DNA of 64,000 bases from Fasciolopsis buskii (Eukaryota; Platyhelminthes; Trematoda; Plagiorchiida; Fasciolidae). Positions within the stretch are counted from its first letter, which is position 1, and every line of letters starts with the position of its first letter. Positions 1 to 13,100 of this stretch are shown one piece after another. The stretch spans positions 124,001-188,000 of the forward strand of contig LUCM01002436.1 in assembly GCA_008360955.1 (NCBI GenBank). Reading direction: 5' to 3'. The translations under genes and the position numbers were made by a program. The notes beneath the pieces were generated by a model. That model ran no database searches and was not told the DNA's origin. It saw only the letters and a list, made by a program, of their open reading frames with translations.

Positions 1-60
1 AAACATGTAGGCAGTCTAATTAAATTCGGTAGTTGCAGTCAGGAGTATATTTCGCATGCG

Positions 61-215
61 GGTGGGTAAAAGAAACTTGCTCGAAAGTACGCTACCGGTT
101 CAGCGGATTTTCCGGCTCGTCAGGTATGAGTACTCCCCCATCCGCACACTTATGGAGTCCTTCATTAGTTTCTCATTAAAATCTCATTTAAATTGTTAGG
201 AGCGTGAACGGATGA
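61..215 (+). repeat. Dispersed repeat, copy A
   Basis: This aligns with 26298-26466. Both share TCAGGTATG, a spacer of similar length, then a block reading (A)ATCT.ATTT.AAT.GTTAGGAGCGT.AACGGATGAT. The family is unknown; it has the size of a short non-autonomous element. Confidence 0.55.
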
Positions 216-3200
216 TAAGTTTATTCAAGTCAATCAGGGATCAGTTTAGTGTCCTAATTTCGTTTTAATTATTATATTCGATCTAGAAAGCTTTGCGGTC
301 GCAGGTGAAATAAATCAGTGCCATCTGTTTCACGATATCACATACTGGGATGATGAACGTCAATAGTTGTTGCATGCAACTATCTAATTGAAATCACCTC
401 GGCTATCACTTCTATTGCGCACTTCAACCTCATAATTTATTTGAACACCTAAATGTGTGAAAAGACGTTGAATGAAAAATATCAGTGCCCAGGTTATGCA
501 AAATGAACAGAAAATGATAAAGACTAAAACTTTTATCAATCAGTTGGTTGGATGCATCAAGCAATCTACTAAACAGTTCGGTTCTTTGATTGCAAGTTAT
601 AGACCAGTAAACGGTCAAAGACAAATTGGGCTTAGTCGCCATCAACCAGTTTCGTAACTTTCAGTCAGGATGTATTTCTTCCTAAGTACGATGTGAAAAT
701 TCCATTGTAGAGAATTACACGATTAGTTTTATGCAACACTGCATTGCTGTAAGTGCAGTTCTGGGTAGTACATATATATATGCATGGATATATACATACA
801 TCTTTGACACCAGTTTGGCAAGAAGATCAAGTCAAATCAATCATATCGCAGAAAGGAAAAAATGGGCGAGAAGAGCGAACAATTGAAGAAGTGGAACTGT
901 TTCCCCTACTGGTTTTACAGGACATTTTGTCTACTGTTCTTTCTTCTCTTTGTTTACCTTGATGCATCGGACGAAAAGATGGAAAATCTCGCAACATTTT
1001 GAGCACCAGTCACGCCACTGATTGGTGTTTAATGTCATATCAGTCAGCGCTGATAACTACTTTCGATCTGATTCTTGCCTCAACCTTGTAGACGGCGGGA
1101 GTCCACTATAACTAAACTAAAAGTTGACCTTCTCGCACTTTCTCTCAAGATCATTGCGTTTCTTTAGGGCACGTCCGATGGAAGATGAGTTATTATGAGC
1201 CTCGTACAACAGCCGTGGGCTATTTTTAGAAGCTTTAGTTTAGCGTGCACTGAACACCTGGTTGTGGATATCCACTAAAACAAGCAAGCCTATGAGGGAT
1301 AAACTTTCCATATTTGTTGCACGACGTGGTAGCCTAGTTTGAATCATAAAGACATCATGTGGTTATTAAACGAGGAGGAAATTGCAGTTCTTTCTTAACT
1401 CGAGCTGAAAATTTTGAAATGTAGAAAAAATCAGGTACGTCTTTCAAGCCTAATAAATGTATGGATGGAGATTTCTCGAATGAGGAAAGGCATCGAATAC
1501 CTCCTTGCCACAGTCCGCAGTATCAAGACGCTAATCAAAGTCTGTAATCACCCCGTAGCAGGATTTCGTGATCTCCAAGCGAAAGTCGAGTTCGCTGTAG
1601 TGTGCCAACTTCATTAGTTCAAGCGTTCGTACTTTCTCGCTGTGTCGCGCAAAAACCACTTTGATGTGCTGTCCACCTCCAGCTTGTAACTGAGGAGGTC
1701 GCTAGTTCGGACCAGGAGACCAATATAAGAACTATCAGAACTCATTAGACAATGCACTTCTCAGTGATTTCTTATCGTTCTTACCCATGCCCCAGTTTAA
1801 CTGTTTCTGTCAAATTTTCATTTTTAAAGTCACTATTGCCATTTTGGTAATAATTGAGAAATATGGGGCTGAAAGCACTACCAAGCCCTTTTTCGATGCA
1901 CCAAGTTGTGTGTATGCTAGATCCCCAAATTGCTCACCGCCAAGCATAAGCCTTATCATGTGGATAGCCATTGTAATCAAATGACGCAACTCGGCGTTGA
2001 TCACCATCATGTTGACCCGGCTCCCTGTGTTCCGATCTTATCCCAATGTTCGCGTCTACAGCAAGCTCAGTTCAACTCGTTTTCTTTGGCCCAAAGTGAA
2101 ATCTGACGTTGCTTTATGGACCAAACGGTGTTCCCCTTGTCGAAGAAAAAAATAATCTCGAAAAGTTCCTTCCTACTCAGTAGGTTTTCTGTTCCTGGTA
2201 CTCGTTCCGCACAAATCCACGTTGATTTTGTTGAGCCATTATTACCAACATCTGGACATACTTGTATGTTAAATGCCCGTGACCGTTTCACTCGTTAGCC
2301 CGTTAATGTGTTGATTTAAGATACCTCAGAGCAAGATATCGCGAAAGTTTTGGTGCAGTGCTGAATTTCCGTTTTTGACTTACCGACCCCAATCACCACA
2401 GACCATAGGAGCCAAATCCAATCCACGTTATTTCGGGAATTCATCAAGCTCCCAGGTTGCAGTCATATTATGACAACAGCATACCAGCCACCGTCTGACG
2501 GTATGGGTGAACTATACCACTGGCAGTTGAAAGCGGGGCTAATGTCAAAAGGCTGAAAATTATTGAACTGACAGTTTACCACTGGTTCCGCTAGGCATTC
2601 GTTCCTCAGTAAAGGATGACCTAGAGTTCTCAGACGCTGAAATTGTTTCGGTGCAGCCATCTTTCTTCTCCGTGAGTATTTCTACCCTTCCCCAAACACC
2701 ATTTATATTGTACCTCAGTTTTTCAATCATCTGTCTGACCGGATGAGTCGTTTTCTCCCACCTCCCGCCATCAACCGCGATTATTTTTGAGCATAATGCT
2801 TTACACAGCACACAGTTTTCGCTTACTCTTAATGACTCAATTCGCCAGCCTCTTGTGCCACCATATGATGGTCTCTTTAAAATAAATAGTTGCGTTAACC
2901 AGAAGGGTGGTAAGATCAACTATTACCCCAGCTGACATTACCACCACCGACTGTATCATCCCCAACAACATTATCAGATGCTCAGACTGCAACAGATACT
3001 GACGACACCCAAATAACCATCAAATCAAATACAAGCTTAAAGTCACTTTCGTCGGTCTTCGAGCAATTACTGCCATACAGACATCCAGTCATTCAGCTGG
3101 ACAGCTTCTTAAATATGTTCTTTTTAGGGCATTCGCTCAACGATCAGAATGGCCCTCATATTCAATTTTCCTTTTATCGAGCCTTTCTGTTTCATAAGAA

Positions 3201-3843
3201 AAGAGATCTAGCAAGAAGGGAAGCCTTGTAGGCATTAGTAATTTGGGGTATTTCATTGTTTCCAAACCTCCCTTTGTACAAAACGTCCGTTGTTCGTACC
3301 GACATCTAAATTCACACAAACAAAAACACTTTCCAAATCACTGAAACAAAACCGTGCAACACAAAAGAGTTTTATTCAAAACGGACTGGCAGTTCTCAGC
3401 CTGTCATTTTGAACTGGAGTTCTGTTGATAATATATGAACAAAAACTACCTGTGAAAGATACTGTTTCAAAAGTTTCCCACGAAGCGACTGGAATTCGAT
3501 ATTCCGCACTCCAAATAATCCGGACACATGATCAGTCAGAATTTCCCGTTACGAACTATCCAGACAAACTTTCATTTTTCGAGTCAATCCATTTTTCATT
3601 TGACCTGACCTACGAGGTTTGCAGCCTTTGTTCTTGTTTCAATTTCACACACGTGGCAGCTTTCTAGGAACTCTGTTTTTCTTCGAAATTTGTTATTTTA
3701 ATGATAATTTCTCAGGTACACTATGAAACGTATTTAGCAACGCCTTAATAATAATGAAAATTACAGTGTGTTGGTGATCAGTCAGAGTGTGCCTTGTTTG
3801 TAAACAAGGGAGTCAGGTGGTTCGTGTGAGTGACGAAGCCAGC

Positions 3844-3904
3844 GCATGCATATATATATATATATATGCATATATGTATATATATATATATATACATATA
3901 TATG
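3844..3904. repeat. AT-rich microsatellite (TA)n with GCATAT/GTATAT interruptions
   Basis: About 60 bp of alternating TA with interruptions, nearly palindromic. It starts about 15 bp inside the intron after the donor of SAXO exon f. Confidence 0.9.
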
Positions 3905-3924
3905 TCCCTAAAGGTTGTACTCAC

Positions 3925-4116
3925 CTCGAAAACATAGCCATCCGGACTGATATCAGTTGTCGGCAAAAATCCGGCCGGGCAACAGGGACATACTTCCTTG
4001 GGAACAAAATCTGTACGATAATTTGTACGGTCGTCAAATGGACCGGTTAGAGCCAGATTTTGCTGCGGTATAATCGGTTCGGCCATGCTAACACATTCAT
4101 GCGGGACAAAATTTGT
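3925..4116 (-). CDS. SAXO: SAXO exon f (C-terminal region)
   Basis: The exon is 192 bp (64 codons, phase 0 at both ends), with acceptor TACGATTCAG and donor CGAG|GTGAGT. It contains TNFVPHE and RTNYRTDFVPKE, then SPDGYVFE. In vertebrate SAXO1 the matching GYTFE motif is followed by about 45 residues, so one more short exon is expected below 3919. Confidence 0.9.
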
Positions 4117-7100
4117 CTGAATCGTAAAACAAAGTAGACAATGAGAAGGTCAAGTATGAATATTTTAGATCGCTTAATACTCTTTGTGGATTGACGATAG
4201 TGCAACTCCTATAGCTTTTAAAACTCGACGAATCAAACCATATTATTGCGGTGTGGAAATTACTTTACTGTACCGAGAATTGCAAATGTGCGACTCAGTG
4301 ATCTCATTTAGTTCTCGCTTTATTAGATAGAAAACCGGTTGTGATGTCCACTCAGAGACGAAATCGGCACGGACGAAAGGTAGACAGGAGTTATGTCGGA
4401 CAATAGGTTCACGATGTGCACTATGTGAAAAGAATTTACAGCTTTCCTTTCACATGCAGAGGGTTTCCCAGAGTAAAACTGTAATTCAGTAACAGTGTCT
4501 CTGGCCGAACATAAATGAACACTTATCGCAGGGAACGGGTCTACCAGTTGGCCTCAAACACTTGGTCAGTAACCTCCTGCACCGTCTAGAATACGTGGGC
4601 CTTTCGTTCATTCGTTATCTGATATGTGGCTCGTTTCGCTCATACAGCTTGATTCACTAATTTATAGTCACACCATTACATCACGTTAAATATGAAAAAT
4701 ATTAAATGGAAAAAGGAATCAGGGTGTTTGTACTGAGTGAATGAGTCACAAGTGAAAAAGCCAGCCTTCAGTGTATAACTAAATGAACAAAACAGTCTGC
4801 CGGAAGAATTCTGCGTTCTCCGATATGTGAACACCTCCCTAATTGATTTAGTCACAAATCACGAACGTCTTTCGTGCCATTGTTTGAACAAAGACGATGG
4901 CGTATGTACAATATTGGAGTGTTAAACTGGGACGTGAATTTCTCCTAGGTAATGCACATTTGAAAATGGACATGAAGAATTGCACAGTCACGACTGGTGA
5001 GAAAGGGTCCCAAGACATCCCAAATGAGTGTGGCAAGTAAAAGTCACTTTCTCATCCAGTGTACACAATCCAATTGCGCATTTGCTCATAACTCACTCGA
5101 TTTGTTGTGGTCCCATCAAATGGAACTTCTGGTGGTTTCCAATCGTTCGGTTTCATTGCCCTTTCCGGTTGGCATTCCCATGGTTGATAATCATGACGAT
5201 AGTTTGTCGTGCCATCAAATTTCGCATCACATCTCTTCGCTTGTGGCATTTTTGCAGGTAGAGTTGGACAGATATTTTTCTAAAATCCGTTAATAAAAAT
5301 ATGTGCTGAGTAAAACTGTGGAACACTGATGTGCGATAATTGGTAGCACTGATGAAATTATACTACGAACTGCGATTGAACGAGGGAACTGGTAAATCTC
5401 AAATGAGAACCAGGAAAAATCCTCATGAAAAATTTTAAAATTACTGCGGATACAGTCATTGTGTTTAATGAAGATTCCTTTTCATGGTGGGTAAAAACCT
5501 ACAACCAAACTTTTTATCATGAAATAGTCCCATAGTTTTCATCCAAATGTCGAAAACTAGCAAACTAGCAAATAAATGTCCGTCTTTTCAGTACTTTTCA
5601 TCCGACTAGTGCAATGCACGTGAACAGTTTTGGTGGGGCTTTGTAATTTCAGTGCATAGTGTTACTAATGAAGCTCAAGGGTGAATTTCAATTTCATGAG
5701 TGGCTTTTTTGTGCGCTAATCATCACGTTCACTAGTGCTGTCTGTTTGCCTCACTAGCTTGGTATCCTTAGGCCATGGAAGTTATAGATGTTTACTGAAT
5801 TATTTTTGAGAGTACACAAGAGGGTTGTGTAGTTCGATAGCAATCGTTTCTGCCGTGGAGAGTATTCATTGTCGGGATTGATATTTGCTCTGCGACAATT
5901 GGAACAAACAACGTATTCTGTTATTATTGGGCAAGAAACTAATTGCACTCATCTTTAAGAAGGAAACACGTGACGACTGTAGTAATCACCGCAGGACCAG
6001 TTTAATTTCCATAGTTATCCAGGTCTTAACTTATGCAGTACTGCGCCATCTGATACCGATTTGGGAGAGTGATGTCCGCGAACAGGAAGCTGGATTTCGC
6101 CCAAGTCGCAGTTGCATAGAGCAGATTTTTACTCTTCGCCAGTCACTTGAAACGTGCCCGGTATACCGTCGTCCGATGATCTTAGTTTTTCTCTGGTAAG
6201 AAGTTGCCCCCGAATCAGCCAATTGAATAGCACTGTTCATTGCTATTCACCGTAGATGAAAGACAGAGAATTTGGAGATTCCGTTATGACCACTTTGCTT
6301 GCGTAACTATGGTCATGTGGTCTTTTCAACATAAATTTATTCAATACTAACAGTTTCGGATTACGACTGGATAGTTTAGGTTCGACAGATAAATTGAGAT
6401 CAATTTCGCGTCTGATTTTTACTATGCGTTTTGCAATCAATGACTCTGGATTCCAATCCATCTGGCCGCCGGTGCTTGCAACATCGAGTTTTTGAGTTAT
6501 TTGAGAGGCCTTTTCAATAGTGAGCATTTTAGTGATATAATATCTCCTGAGGACCACATGAAAAATGATAGATTGAGATTGCGACGGGATTAGATTGCTG
6601 ATAAATTCACATTCTTTCGAAGTACACCTTCAGGAAGTTAGCAGAACAGACAGCCATACAGTTAAGAATATGGGGTTCATGGTGAGCTGTATTTTGTGGC
6701 ACATGTAATTCAGCACACTACGCATTCGGCATATGATCTCATACAACCGGGTAGACTAGTGAAACCAAATTTCCCTTGTATTTGCTTTCTTTTGTATTAT
6801 CAAGCGAAGGCTTCGTGTTTGCTGCCCGCTTACAATTGTAGAATGCATTACATTTTGGCTGATGTGGATAGCCATTTCACGACTGAATATAGCATTTAAA
6901 AGCTTTAAACAAACAATAAGAACTACTTTGAATAATAGAGTTTAGGTAACGGATTTTTCCGGCTACGAAAAATCGCAGATGAAACCAGCTACTTCTATCC
7001 TTCCGGTAGCCAGAGTATCTAGTCGAACTCTCATGCTAGATCAGTTTTAGGTGAGCATTGGGCACAGTGTTCAGTAGAAGTATGCATACAAATATGTTCG

Positions 7101-10100
7101 TTTTTCGATGCGTAGAAGGGTCTAGTGATCCTATTCAGTTCAGTGTGATTCCAGACTCTCGATGGAAGGAAAATCGTTTGCTCTCACATCTTGTGTCATT
7201 CATCCAAAGCAAACAAGAAAATCCCTAATTTACTTTGGTACTGGAATTTGCTAACTCTAGGCTAGTCGGATGATACTTACCTCTGAAAAATCATTTTTAT
7301 ACGTGCTATCAAAATACCGATCGCCTTCCGGTTCTTTGTATGGTGGCCCATAAAATCGTTCAGGATAAATCGGACCCCAGTCTTTATAATCTGTTCGATT
7401 TGTGGTATTTCGACTCATCGGTCCAGTACCACCCAAACAGCTTCTCGGGGGCACAATGGGAGGGTTCGAGCCTTGTTTGCATTGGGGAGAAAAAGTGAAA
7501 TTAAGACACAGTATTTGTTTTATCCGGTTAAAACGAAGAAATACTGGCTGTCTTAGCACGTTAAAACTCATTAAATTTAAGCCCCAATTAAAAAGCATGG
7601 GTAAATTTGTTTTCTGCTGTACCTATACGTCGATTTTTGCGACGGGAGTTTCAAATTGTTCGTGAAACAAGTCTTTGCACAGTTACAAAACGAAATTTTT
7701 TGGAGAGATCCACCGACGTCAGGTTCCTCCTTTCATATGTTTAATAGGAATTCGAACAGTGGCGACCTGATACATTAAATCCGTTACTGACTGTGAGATG
7801 CTAATAATCCCGCCGAATTCTTGTAAACAAAAATACCACACTACTGATTCCCTTTATTTTCAGTGGCCTTAAAACGTGGTGTGTGCCGTATCTCAGATTA
7901 AGGGTATTCAATAGCATGTGAAGGCTAAGCTTGATCCTTAAATCACAGACGTTTATTATCGGTCAAAATGACACCATCCGTGTGTTGATAGTGACCTCGG
8001 CGATCGTCTGTATTTATGGTAATCTTACCTCAGGATTGACCTTCACCATCGTAAGCAATGTTACCTCAAGACGGATTCGTTATGCTCGCTTTGCATTGAT
8101 AAATTGGCGTACAACCTGTACGTAGCAACAGTGGATTGATTACTTAATTGTTGATGCTGGCCGGTGTGCTTACTGAGCTTCCGTTTTTACACATATTAGG
8201 TCGGTTAAACAACCCTTTGGAAGATTGCTGTTCCAATGTAGGCAAAGCAAGTCACTAAATTTGCAGCCTAAACAATTCAAGGTGAACATATCGGAACAGT
8301 CCCAAGGTCAGTCTATTGGCAGCGGTCAAAGTCAAGCCTGAGTTATGGCTACGCTAAATGCAGGCAAGCACGGAGGCCACTATCAACACACAGGCGGTGT
8401 CTTTTGACTAATAACAAAATATCTGCGACTTAAGCCTCAGGCTCATTAATTACATGGGATCGAAGAAACTGCGCCATTTCATTTTTGTAGTTAGCTACTT
8501 ACTGATGTTCGATATGCGTATCAGTTAGCTGACCACGTGTAATGATGATGTGTAAAAGCCATCAGCTGGCCACTACAGTGAGTCGCATGTGACGCAATGA
8601 ATGGTTGAGTGTGAGCAAATAGTCGATAGGCTGAGAGGTTTGAGTCGTTTTGCATTTGTGTGTATGTAAGCAAACTGCATATCAATTATACCTGGGTGTC
8701 TGAGTTGAACATTATCACTTTCATCGTGGACTTTCACGTAGGATTCTCACACCAAAAAGGATAAGCATATAATCAGAATATACATCACATCTTAGTCGGC
8801 TGGAAAACACTGCTCATTCTAATAGATAACGTTTACCAACCGAGAACAAAACCCACTTGCTGAAACGGAAGCCATGTTCCAGTTGATCGAAGTCATGACA
8901 GTGTTGCTGAATTTTGCACTGTCATGTATTAGGTCTCACTAACCTGCAGCAAATGTTATCTTGAGCCGTGAACACTAACACACATACACACACAATATGT
9001 CCCAATGTAACTTGTTCACATCTCGACAACACACAAATGACGATGGTCATAAGACAATGAACCATTTACCAGGTAGCCCAATACTACTGATTGTGCGCAT
9101 TCACACAGTTTATTTTCTATCCTCAACTATGACAGCAAATCGCGTTCACTAAAGCTTTGTGTGTTACTTCTACGGAACAGTTTTACTTTGCCTTTCCAAT
9201 GAGATATTTCGGCCGCTAAAGTTGCGATCCGTTGACATAGCCCCTTTTTGAACATGTTCATAAACAGAATATACTGAAAATGATAAAACATTACCAAAAC
9301 ACCTAGTGATAAATCTCCTCTTCTCGGATTGGCACAAGCTTTGGTATAAACTGTAAACCTCATTTACAGTTTGGTTATTGGGAAAAAAGGAATTGTAAGG
9401 GTAGTGGATATTGACTCGCCATAACCATTACCCCTGTCAGAGGTCAACAGAGTTGCGATGACAACGTGCTAATTACGTCGATCGATAACATAGGTGAAAA
9501 CGCCGCGTAAAATGTCAATGAATAATATTGGACCAAGTTAGACAGTAGAAGAAGGGGTCGGTGAGTGCTGACCATAGAAGACCAATAGAAGCTACTGGAT
9601 TTTGACTAATAAACGACTGTCTGTGTTTGGTCAATTTAACCGCTCTCTCTAAAGCTGCGGAGGACGGGAGACAGACGTCATTGTCGACTAACGAGTCGAA
9701 GCCCTTAACAGAGGTCTCATTTGTTCACTTTTGCCATTCAAAACGGGAATTGTGGTGAGGTTCGTGCACTCTTGTCGACTGAACAACGGTTTGCTTAAAG
9801 GTCGTAAAAACGGAATAAATAATGAGAAAGGTGCTTACGAAAAGTGAATGAGTAACAACGTCAAAAATAAAATCTGATCAATGCAAAGAAAGCGAGTGAA
9901 TTTCGCACATTTTACTGTGCATAAAGACAGTTTTTCGACTTTATAAGCAGCGTTTTGCCAACCGCTATCGGCTTTAATTTTCTCTTAAATAGCTTTACTA
10001 TGACTGACTCGGTGAGGTCAACCCAGCAAACTGAAGTACTTAACACGCTGTGGGCCGTCATTTACTTGTAGATTAATCAAGTTATAGATACATATACTGG

Positions 10101-13100
10101 ATTTGTTAGCAGTAGGGAATTGATTTTTTTTCATGCAATAGTTCACCATGTGATATCTCCGCTTAACTCACCATAAAGAAACCAAGCACTGTACAGCTAT
10201 TTCATCCTTGTTAGGAATCATCAGCAGTGCACATCCAGCGCGCCCGAATTGGGGCGTGGACCCAAGAAGAACGATTTTGAGTCGAACGCCTTAGGGTCAT
10301 GAGATATCCTTTCCTTTTTGAACAATCGAGGTCAGAACACATGCAAACACCGTCGTCAACAGAACACCAAGGCCGTGTATGTCCCATTGAGAAATGAAAC
10401 GGAGCTTTTCGATAACCAACTCTGGATTACTAAAATGGGCTACTTTGGGACGGGTTCCGTTGCTCAGTCAGCTACTCACCACTTTATTTTACCATAATGA
10501 CTAATTCACCACTAATTCGGATGGTCCATATGACTGAGTAATACAGATAGCGAAGTGCACGTGTGCGCTGATGTTTTCCTTTTTTCCGTTCCTGGCTGGC
10601 CAAGCATAAAAACAAGACGTGCAAACTTTTGGGTGTGTGTGTGTTTATGTGTACTTGGCATTGTAATCGCGGTGTTCTGACCTCAATGGATGTTGGCGGG
10701 ACTATTTGCCCTACTGTTGGCACTTGGCTGTCAGATCGGACCACATGCATGCGTGCTGAGGGCGAATCGCAACAGGCCCAAACCCCGAGCCCCTGACCAA
10801 AAATTGTCCTCAAGGCAGCGCGGCAAGACAGGGGGTCCACCTGACATTTAATTGATGCCCTTTTGGTTTATTCGGGATCCAGGTCACGGTAGTTCTCGAG
10901 CTTTCGCTTGGGGACGGTGACCTAGATGTGTGATTTTTGCATTTATACTGAAATAGTGTTCCTAACTTGTGGTAGCTAAAACTCCTAGTTATGTTGAATA
11001 ATTCAATCGCGTCAAATTCCCTAACTTATCCCTCTTATTCAGATAAGAAAGCAATAAATACGTTATTACAACTGCGGAAAAAAATGCCTAGAACACTGAT
11101 TATGAAGACGATAGAACATGTAAACCACTCACAAAATTCTTTAGCCGTATAGTCTTTACGATTCGTGGTCAGTTTTTCAAATGGAGCCTTGGGTCTTGAC
11201 AACAAAGCTGGTTTTATTGGCAATCGGGGTTCAATTTCGTGGGGTACAAATTCCGTCCGGTAATTAGTGTCCCCTTTGAACGGCGCGTTTGACAGTTTTA
11301 ACTCGCACAGGGGTTTAATAGCCTCAGGCGGTTTCATGTTTTTTGGAACGTACTCACGCCGATAGATCGGTTCACCATCGAACTTCGCAAGCGGGGGACG
11401 CGCACTCGATGGTTTGTAATTTTCGATTGGTGGAAGGTCCCATTGCCGAAAATCGTCTAGTGAAATGAACGTCATAAATTTCTCATTACCGATGATAAAT
11501 CATAAATGCAGATGACTATCTTTGTTCATGAACAAAACCTGTTGCTCAGCTCACCGTGATCTCCAGTTACCAACGGAATTATCAATTCGTTCCCTGATGA
11601 TGACAGTTTACACGAAGTGGACTTTAGTAAAGAGCTCAGATTCATCTATGCATATACAAAGTTGACCGGAGATGGTCAAGTGGACGCGATAGTGGTTCGT
11701 GGACTTGGATGTACCAAGTCCTAGTTCTAGTTCTATCCACTACCCCCAGCCAGCATCGGCTACTTCCCATCGGGCAACCTCCTGATGATTTCAACCCCTT
11801 CAGGGAATATTACACAATATAGCAACCAAAGGAAGTCACTGTTATTATTATTATTGCCATTATTATTATTATTACTATTATTATTATTAATTTTGTCTTG
11901 ATAATTGCAGAAATTCTCACGTATGAAACTGAAAAGTTCCTAATGTCTTCCAAGTGATTGCTTGAATGTGACAATAACTTATGCAGAATAGAAAATCCAC
12001 TTGTGTATTGCACACGTAAAAGTTGACGTCAGAATAAAATCAGTAACCCTCCGATTACCGGACAGATGACCTTGTCAACAGGCTATCACGGACTCCCCTT
12101 ATCAAGCGAATAGTATCGGCGAACGTGCAATGTTTGACATCGACCCTTGAAGGTTTACGAAAAAAGACTAAAAACAAACTAGTTGCGGCCCTTCGTTGGA
12201 CTGGTACTTACGGAAAACTGGATGTTCATTTAAGTGTTGTGTTCGCGAGGACCATGTTGCCAATGGCTAGGTGGGAGAGCATCTTCCTGGTGAGTGAAAA
12301 GTCATTCGTTAGATTCCGGATGGGAGAAATAACGTCTAGATACGTCATACGTGTTTTTCATTTTTGCTTAAATTCTAGTTCTCAGTGCGAACTCAGATCA
12401 TTGTGATAATTGTTTACAAGCATACCGTCAGGAAACGTTTGTGGTCTAGTCATTCCGAACTAAATCAGGAAACTGTTTGTTAGGGAATGGAGTAACTGGT
12501 ACGCATGTATCCGTTCTCAAAAAGACCCGTTGTTGCATCTCAGGTCGTATTAAGACAGATACGGGGCTTTCATCAGGCCTGACTGTTTTCATTGCAGGGC
12601 GACAAGGTCACATTATACAGGGACTTCTTTAGAACTTCGCAACAGGTGTTTCATAAGGATGTAATATTTGACTAGTTAATCTGATGTTGAAGCAAACTTC
12701 CCTCATGATACAACTGATTGCAGCAGTAATTTTGTTGATTGTAGTTCGACACGCATTGACAACCGTGATTCCTTTTTATTTCATTATTTGCACACGTAAG
12801 AACGATGCAAAATACTGGTCCATCAACTTACCACGATACGTCGGATGACCGTCAAATTTAGCTGCACACATTTTTCGCTCAATAGGTTTAATCGTCTTGG
12901 CCGGCGGACAGTCTTTTGGGGTGAATTCATTTCGATAAAGAGTTGTGCTTTCTATTCGTCCTTCTGGAGCTTTATACGGAGCTGGCTCGTGTCTGTACGG
13001 GTATTCATATGGATGTTCTACAAAATCCGACCTAAAATTGTATAAAAACGATTAGGAAAGTTTCAATAAAGTTCATATCCTGCTCACCTTTGTGTGGTTC

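Larger units (their letters stand above)
1..3924. other. 3' flank of the SAXO gene, no recognized gene
   Basis: The last SAXO exon should lie here on the minus strand, but I could not pick out a convincing GHRxY-like segment. Bases 61-215 match a dispersed repeat with a second copy at about 26.3-26.5 kb. A 119-codon minus-strand open frame at 2560-2919 resembles nothing I know. Confidence 0.5.

Noticed and set aside
2560..2919. 119-codon minus-strand open frame as a gene
   Set aside because: No motif, no splice context and no recognizable similarity; the length is compatible with chance.
11671..11780. A second tRNA-derived SINE family based on TGGTCAAGTGG
   Set aside because: There is an A-box-like start but no acceptable B box, and only a vague partner at 43.45 kb, too weak to annotate.
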